Below, in pieces: positions 4,524 to 7,302 of a DNA stretch of 7,302 nucleotides (positions within the stretch are counted from its first letter, which is position 1; each line of letters opens with the position of its first letter). This DNA comes from an uncultured Eubacteriales bacterium. GTDB taxonomy: Bacteria; Bacillota; Clostridia; Oscillospirales; CAG-382. The notes below the pieces were generated by a model, which worked only from the letters and a program-made list of their open reading frames with translations, was not told the DNA's origin and ran no database searches. Location of the stretch: positions 1-7,302 of the forward strand of contig URSI01000052.1 of the NCBI GenBank assembly GCA_900550505.1, in the 5' to 3' direction. The translations under genes and the position numbers were made by a program.

Positions 4524-5926
4524 TGCTTTGTACCGGATGGCAAATCCGTGCCGGCTCCATACGGGCAGGTGCTGCCACCGCGGCCGCTCGAGGGGGAAAG
4601 TATGCAGGTGTCCGTGCCGTTCCCGAAGTCCTTCATTATGCCTGCTATGGCAGACGAAACGCTCTTTTCTATGCGTTCGTAATTGCTGCCGGTGGAAACG
4701 GAACCCGCAAACGCTGCGATCTCGTATCTTATCCCTTCGCCCTCCAGCGGATAAAAATAGCGCCTGTTTTCGTTTTGTTCTTCGTAACGTATTTCAAAGT
4801 AGTCGGTCTTCCACCATGGTGCCGGCACATATATATAGCCTTTTGTACCCGATATTATGAGTTCTCCTTCGGATTTTATCCCTTTACCGACCTTTATGGA
4901 CGCGACCGCGCTGTCATAGACGAAATCTATCTTTGTGAAAAGATCGAGCGCTTTTGACCTGTCTGCAAACATCGTGGAAATATGCTTTGCTCTGTATTCG
5001 GTGCCAAGCAGCTGAAACACCGGAAGCAGTGCCGTGGGACCCCACGCGCAGATGCTGTTCCATGTGCCCGGAGCCGCGCTGGACAGATCCTTCAGACTCG
5101 TACAAGTCGCGTCGACAGAGATAACGCTGCCGATCCGTCCGCTTTTCACAAGCAGCAGCAGCCGCGAATATGCGGTGGAATATGCGGTCTTGAGTGCTTC
5201 CGTCAGCACAAGTCCCTTTTCCTTCGCCATGGCAAAAAGCGCGTTGCATTCGTCCGGGTCGAGCGCGAGAGGCGATTCGCACAATACGTGTCTGCCTTTG
5301 GCGAGCGAACGGCGTATCAGCTCCGAATGTGTCGAAGGATGCGATATTATATATACCGCATCCGATGCAGCGAGCAGTTCGTCATAGTCTGAGGTATAAA
5401 GCGCGAGCCCGTCAAACTGTTTTTTGGCGGAGCCGGGGTCGTCGGTGCAGATGCCCGCGGCGCGCACGCCGTTGACGCAGGCGCATTCGCGCACAAATTT
5501 TGTAAGGTTGTCGGGCAGCCCGACGAGTCCGAGCCGAAGCGGAGCCGAATCGCCGCGCAGCTGTGAGCTGGAGACGCCTTCCGTGCGGTCGAGGTACACC
5601 ACCCGGCAGTATTCGGAAAGATAGTCGAATTGTCCCCTCCAGTCGGAACCGATGGCAAAAATATCGACACCGTATCGTCGTATATCGTCTATTTTCTGAC
5701 CCTCGTATTCCTCCACGACGATCTCGTCCGCCAATCCCGTGCCGCGCACCGCCTCGACGCGCTCGATAAGCGACTGCCGCACATTGAGCTTCCCGCGTGA
5801 CTTGTCAAAGTCGTCTGCGGTCACGCCTACGATCAGATAGTCGCCGAGCGCACGCGCCCGTTCGAGCAGTCTTATATGCCCGTAATGCAGCAGGTCAAAG
5901 GTGCCGTAAGTTATGACTTTTATCAT
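4520..5926 (-). CDS. Fusion: cytidylyltransferase (TagD/Gct-like) + Gfo/Idh/MocA-type oxidoreductase domain
   Basis: A 468-residue two-domain protein. Residues 1-127 are a nucleotidyltransferase close to glycerol-3-phosphate cytidylyltransferase: ITYGTFDLLHYGH with the HxGH motif (14-17), GSDWRGQFDYL (93-103) and the RTEGVSSS signature (114-121). It should form a CDP-activated alcohol, but not necessarily CDP-glycerol. Residues 129-435 resemble a Gfo/Idh/MocA dehydrogenase: a Rossmann-like start LGLVGLPDN (132-140), ISHPSTH (194-200), HVLCESPLAL (213-222), KTAYSTAYSRLL (246-257), AWGPTALLPVFQLLG (294-308) and GTKGYIYVPAPWWKT (360-374). The usual EKP triad reads ESP and the dinucleotide glycine pattern is incomplete, so oxidoreductase activity is uncertain. 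The last 30 residues are Gly/Ser/Thr-rich with no recognised similarity. The ATG at 5926 has an excellent AAGGAGGT five bases upstream; the stop overlaps the next gene as ATGA. Confidence 0.87.
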   Translation of the reverse strand: MIKVITYGTFDLLHYGHIRLLERARALGDYLIVGVTADDFDKSRGKLNVRQSLIERVEAVRGTGLADEIVVEEYEGQKIDDIRRYGVDIFAIGSDWRGQFDYLSEYCRVVYLDRTEGVSSSQLRGDSAPLRLGLVGLPDNLTKFVRECACVNGVRAAGICTDDPGSAKKQFDGLALYTSDYDELLAASDAVYIISHPSTHSELIRRSLAKGRHVLCESPLALDPDECNALFAMAKEKGLVLTEALKTAYSTAYSRLLLLVKSGRIGSVISVDATCTSLKDLSSAAPGTWNSICAWGPTALLPVFQLLGTEYRAKHISTMFADRSKALDLFTKIDFVYDSAVASIKVGKGIKSEGELIISGTKGYIYVPAPWWKTDYFEIRYEEQNENRRYFYPLEGEGIRYEIAAFAGSVSTGSNYERIEKSVSSAIAGIMKDFGNGTDTCILSPSSGRGGSTCPYGAGTDLPSGTKQ

Positions 5927-5939
5927 TTGGGACCTCCTT
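5927..5939 (-). promoter_or_regulatory. Strong Shine-Dalgarno for the fusion gene
   Basis: AAGGAGGT (5939-5932) lies five bases before the ATG at 5926. It is the strongest ribosome binding site in the window and fixes the start at MIKVITYGTF. The 56-bp gap to the aminotransferase gene holds only a tiny CCGCC/GGCGG hairpin and no terminator, so the genes are likely co-transcribed. Confidence 0.8.
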
Positions 5940-5982
5940 AACGGCTGTTATGTACCGCCTGGGCGGAAAATGTGCGGCTCTT

Positions 5983-7056
5983 TTACAGTCGGCCGCGGCG
6001 CGAGAGGTCACGCAGCGCTTCTGTAAGCGCCGTGTTGTCGTCTGTTGTAAGCGCGCCTATATGTCCCACCCGGAAAACGGTGTCGCGCAGGTCGCCGCCG
6101 TTTGGGCACACCCAGATCGAATATTCGTCCTTCAGCGTGAGAAACACATCATACGCATTGGCGTTCGCCGGCGAGAGGGGTGTGACGGCGTTCGACAGCG
6201 ACGAGGAAGTGATACTGAGCGGCAGGTCTTTTATCTTTTCACGGAAATCGCGCGCTATATCCGCCGTATGGGCTATGCAGGATGAAGCGCCGCCGGATGC
6301 TGCGATACCGCGAAGCCGTGCGTTGAGCTGCCGCAGGATCCCCACCGCGGGAGTGAACGGGGTCTGACCGCGTTCGCCGTCGGAGAGTGCGCGGCGCAGG
6401 TCCAGGTACATACAATGCGGCTTTGCCTCCGATATCCTTTCCACGGCGCGGGGTGAAAGCACGAGGGCGGAAACACCGGGCGGACAGGCGAGCGCTTTCT
6501 GCGAGCCGGCTATCATGACGTCCGCGCCGAGAGCCTTCATATCAAACGGGTCCGCAAGGAAAGAGCTGATGGCGTCGACTATGAATAAAAGTCCCTCGTT
6601 TTTACAGAAGTCCGCGAGTAATGCGCCGTCGTACAATACGCCGGTGGAAGTCTCATGGATATTGACAAGCAGCGCGGTAAATCCGCGTCCGGCGAACCGT
6701 GCGAGGTCTTCCGCGGTGACTGCGGCGCCGGACTGCTTGCGAAGCTCTTCGAACGGCACCGAATGTATGGCGCACAGCTCCGCGAACCGCGCGCCGAAGC
6801 TGCCGCCGTTGATCACGAGAGCTTTGTCTTCCGGCGTCAGCACATTCGCTACTGCAGCTTCCATGGATGCGGTGCCGGAGCCGGTTATGAATACTGCGCG
6901 TGAGTTTTCGGGGGCACCGGACAGCGATCTGATGAGAGCTTCGTTTTCTTTCATCAGAGCGGAAAATTCCGCGGTTCTGAAATACGGTATCTGCTCGCCG
7001 CCGATTGAGGCGACATCATTTGCGCACGTTACCGGACCGACCGTAAAGTTAAGCAT
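5983..7056 (-). CDS. Class V PLP-dependent aminotransferase
   Basis: Fold-type I aminotransferase of the alanine-glyoxylate / 2-aminoethylphosphonate-pyruvate / serine-pyruvate group, about 357 residues. Numbered from the ATG at 7056: FTVGPV (4-9), TGSGTASMEAAV (58-69) for cofactor phosphate binding, NIHETSTGVLYD (132-143), VDAISSF with Asp161 against the PLP ring nitrogen, GSQKALACPPG with Schiff-base Lys187, QTPFTPAVGIL (231-241), and FRVGHIG with the probable carboxylate-binding Arg329. All catalytic residues are intact. Two ATGs are possible. The one at 7065 lies inside the ribosome binding site, whereas AAGGA (7069-7065) is eight bases before the ATG at 7056, which I choose. It overlaps the end of the upstream gene by 8 bp. 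Its neighbour, the cytidylyltransferase fusion, suggests it aminates a small metabolite destined for a nucleotide-activated surface-polymer unit; the amino acceptor cannot be read from the sequence. Confidence 0.9.
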   Translation of the reverse strand: MLNFTVGPVTCANDVASIGGEQIPYFRTAEFSALMKENEALIRSLSGAPENSRAVFITGSGTASMEAAVANVLTPEDKALVINGGSFGARFAELCAIHSVPFEELRKQSGAAVTAEDLARFAGRGFTALLVNIHETSTGVLYDGALLADFCKNEGLLFIVDAISSFLADPFDMKALGADVMIAGSQKALACPPGVSALVLSPRAVERISEAKPHCMYLDLRRALSDGERGQTPFTPAVGILRQLNARLRGIAASGGASSCIAHTADIARDFREKIKDLPLSITSSSLSNAVTPLSPANANAYDVFLTLKDEYSIWVCPNGGDLRDTVFRVGHIGALTTDDNTALTEALRDLSRRGRL

Positions 7057-7302
7057 CGTTTTCATCCTTCTTTGATAATACTTGCAGCGGCGGCGCGCTC
7101 CTGAGCCTGCCTGAGAGCTTCATAAGTCGCACCTTCGGGCGGTTGCCCCAGACGTATTTCGACCACAGCAGCCGGAGCGACGGACCGGAATACCATTTTT
7201 TGATGAGCAAAACGTAATCAAGCGTGCGCAGGTCGTTCAGAAACACTGCACTTTTCGGGTGCTTTGCTATCGGACCGCGCAGCGGGCTCTGATATTTTAC
7301 CG
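7049..7302 (-). CDS. C-terminal part of an unidentified protein (cut by window edge)
   Basis: An open frame enters from the right edge and runs 83 codons to TAA at 7051-7049. I do not recognise it. The visible part is basic and rich in Leu, Trp, Tyr and Arg, with YVLLIKKWYSGPSLRLLWSK and a Lys/Arg-rich tail; no transmembrane segment or catalytic motif can be named. Reality is supported by its 8-bp overlap with the aminotransferase start and by the aminotransferase ribosome binding site lying inside its last codons, so it is probably the preceding operon gene. By context only, it could be a transferase of a surface-polysaccharide or phospho-polymer locus. The GTG at 7246 is not a convincing start, since the frame continues open to the edge. 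Confidence 0.6.
   Translation of the reverse strand, partial: VKYQSPLRGPIAKHPKSAVFLNDLRTLDYVLLIKKWYSGPSLRLLWSKYVWGNRPKVRLMKLSGRLRSAPPLQVLSKKDENDA

Noticed and set aside
4578..4592. Overlapping SacII/NotI/XhoI sites as a vector polylinker
   Set aside because: Flanks on both sides continue the same reading frame and operon, and the arrangement does not exactly match any polylinker I can recall with confidence.
6515..7075. 186-codon plus-strand ORF opposite the aminotransferase
   Set aside because: It is antisense to catalytic motifs of the aminotransferase, Ser/Ala-rich in the way shadow frames are, and has no independent support.
1..7302. tRNA, rRNA, CRISPR, IS element or prophage
   Set aside because: No cloverleaf, regular spaced repeats, transposase or phage-type protein was seen on either strand.

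Overview
This 7.3 kb window looks like chromosomal DNA from a Gram-positive bacterium of the class Clostridia, probably an Oscillospiraceae/Ruminococcaceae-type gut anaerobe. That is inferred from the style of the RadC, AAA-ATPase, CcdA/thioredoxin and cytidylyltransferase-oxidoreductase proteins, a moderately GC-rich composition, and AAAGGA/GGAGG-type ribosome binding sites. Every supported gene lies on the minus strand, so the window reads from right to left. I see no RNA genes, insertion sequences, CRISPR arrays or phage genes.

Right block (7302 to 3741): a tightly packed operon. It begins with the C-terminal end of an unidentified protein (partial), which overlaps a class V PLP-dependent aminotransferase. 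A two-domain protein follows, with a TagD/Gct-like cytidylyltransferase in front of a Gfo/Idh/MocA-type dehydrogenase domain. The last gene is a COG1237-type metallo-beta-lactamase-fold hydrolase, joined to the fusion gene by an ATGA stop/start overlap. A strong intrinsic terminator (3619-3652) closes the block. The likely theme is synthesis of a nucleotide-activated, possibly amino-modified small polyol or similar unit for a surface polymer. The product cannot be named from sequence.

Middle block (3600 to 2275): a two-gene redox pair. A CcdA-type membrane electron carrier is followed by a membrane-anchored TlpA/ResA-like thioredoxin with a CPPC active site. Electrons would pass from cytoplasmic thioredoxin through CcdA to the outward-facing thioredoxin. 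Upstream lie a possible extended -10 promoter and a perfect 13-bp palindrome centred near -42.

Left block (2231 to 1): a near-consensus promoter (TTGAAA, 17 bp, TATAAT) drives a RadC-family JAMM protein. An SMC/ABC-like AAA ATPase gene follows immediately, its Shine-Dalgarno sequence containing the radC stop codon. After a 111-bp leader carrying a duplicated ribosome-binding module and a two-codon ORF comes the first 153 codons of rhamnulose-1-phosphate aldolase (rhaD), cut by the window edge.

Points most worth a second look: the fusion protein with altered dehydrogenase motifs inside a small activated-metabolite operon, the duplicated rhaD leader with its ATG-CAG-TAA mini-ORF, and the coupled radC-ATPase pair.
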